64,000 bases of DNA from assembly GCF_013410545.1 (NCBI RefSeq), contig NZ_JACCFV010000001.1, positions 1,240,001 to 1,304,000 of the forward strand, given 5' to 3'. A model generated the notes under the pieces. It searched no databases and was not told the DNA's origin. It saw only the letters and a program-made list of their open reading frames with translations. The DNA comes from Pseudoclavibacter chungangensis (lineage in GTDB: Bacteria; Actinomycetota; Actinomycetes; Actinomycetales; Microbacteriaceae). Shown here piece after piece: positions 63,850 to 64,000 of the stretch (positions are counted from its first letter, which is position 1; every line of letters begins with the position of its first letter). A program made the translations under genes and the position numbers.

Positions 63850-64000
63850 GTGGTCGTGGCCTGGATGGAGCGGTACCAACTCCCGCTCTACGTCGGCGCC
63901 CTGCTGCTCGGCGCGGTCGTCGGCCTCGTCGTGCCGGCCGCCGGTGCCGTGGCCGTGCACGCGGTCGAGCCGTGCCTCGCGCTGCTCCTGTACGTCACGT
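63850..64000 (+). CDS. Arsenite / bile-acid-symporter-fold permease, N-terminal part only
   Basis: The frame from GTG 63850 (alternatives GTG 63856, ATG 63865) reads VVAWMERYQLPLYVGALLLG, then AVVGLVVPAAGAVAVHAVEP and CLALLLYVT before the window ends. The MERxQxPLY opening, first helix and LLLYVT segment match the actinobacterial arsenic-resistance proteins of the ACR3/bile acid:Na+ symporter fold. GAGG lies nine bases upstream of GTG 63850. Confidence 0.7.
   Translation, partial: MVVAWMERYQLPLYVGALLLGAVVGLVVPAAGAVAVHAVEPCLALLLYVT

Overview
This is a very GC-rich, densely coding stretch of a Gram-positive actinomycete chromosome, most plausibly from the Microbacteriaceae or a close relative. 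Supporting signs are the aceE-fasR-fabD-fabH-acpP-fabF cluster, a DUF3145 gene, a FasR-type regulator, IdeR/DtxR-like iron boxes, an actinobacterial-type glycogen phosphorylase, frequent GTG starts, and -10 hexamers placed 6-9 bases before several start codons, which suggests leaderless transcripts. I cannot name a genus from the sequence.

Core regions. Positions 1-9 kb carry a large membrane protein, peptide deformylase, a DMT transporter, a GT4 glycosyltransferase, proB-proA, a conserved unknown with primase-like motifs and a VOC protein. Positions 9-16 kb hold a pair of related proline-rich membrane proteins, a YdhK lipoprotein, a toxin-antitoxin pair, a CAU tRNA, and a divergent AraC regulator / iron-siderophore binding protein pair with an iron box between them. 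Positions 18-26 kb carry a frameshifted leucine-rich-repeat gene, a ProC-like reductase, an ArsR/MFS pair, glycogen phosphorylase and DUF3145. From 34.4 down to 26.7 kb, aceE, fasR and the type II fatty-acid synthesis genes fabDHPF run as one compact minus-strand series, so acetyl-CoA production and its use in fatty-acid initiation sit together. A peroxiredoxin and tRNA-Val follow.

Variable region (35.7-51 kb). Directly after tRNA-Val lies a single AT-richer gene whose C-terminal part carries a HEPN-type R-x4-H motif; it is the best candidate here for an undescribed defence protein. Next come two direct copies of an ISL3-family insertion sequence enclosing a detoxification cassette (MarR regulator, aldo/keto reductase, quinone oxidoreductase, MFS exporter, F420-reductase-like protein, HbpS/GlcG-like protein, AraC regulator) and the remnant of a phage-type DNA methyltransferase. 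The outer edge is a patchwork of gene ends (aroE 3' end, a dihydrofolate-reductase-family remnant, a desaturase lacking a normal start). A third IS copy at 16.2 kb interrupts a LysR gene. Two of the three copies share the same frame-breaking replacement, and the intact copy looks mosaic.

The final part (51-64 kb) carries a siderophore-interacting protein behind a second iron box; a LacI-controlled pair of hormone-sensitive-lipase-type hydrolases with an MFS transporter; an aldehyde dehydrogenase / GMC oxidoreductase / acyl-CoA ligase series that would convert an alcohol to an acyl-CoA; a PucR-type regulator broken by one in-frame stop codon; and the start of an arsenite-type (ACR3/bile-acid-symporter fold) permease cut by the window edge. 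Five otherwise convincing genes carry single apparent lesions. These may be real pseudogenes or assembly errors and need read-level checking.
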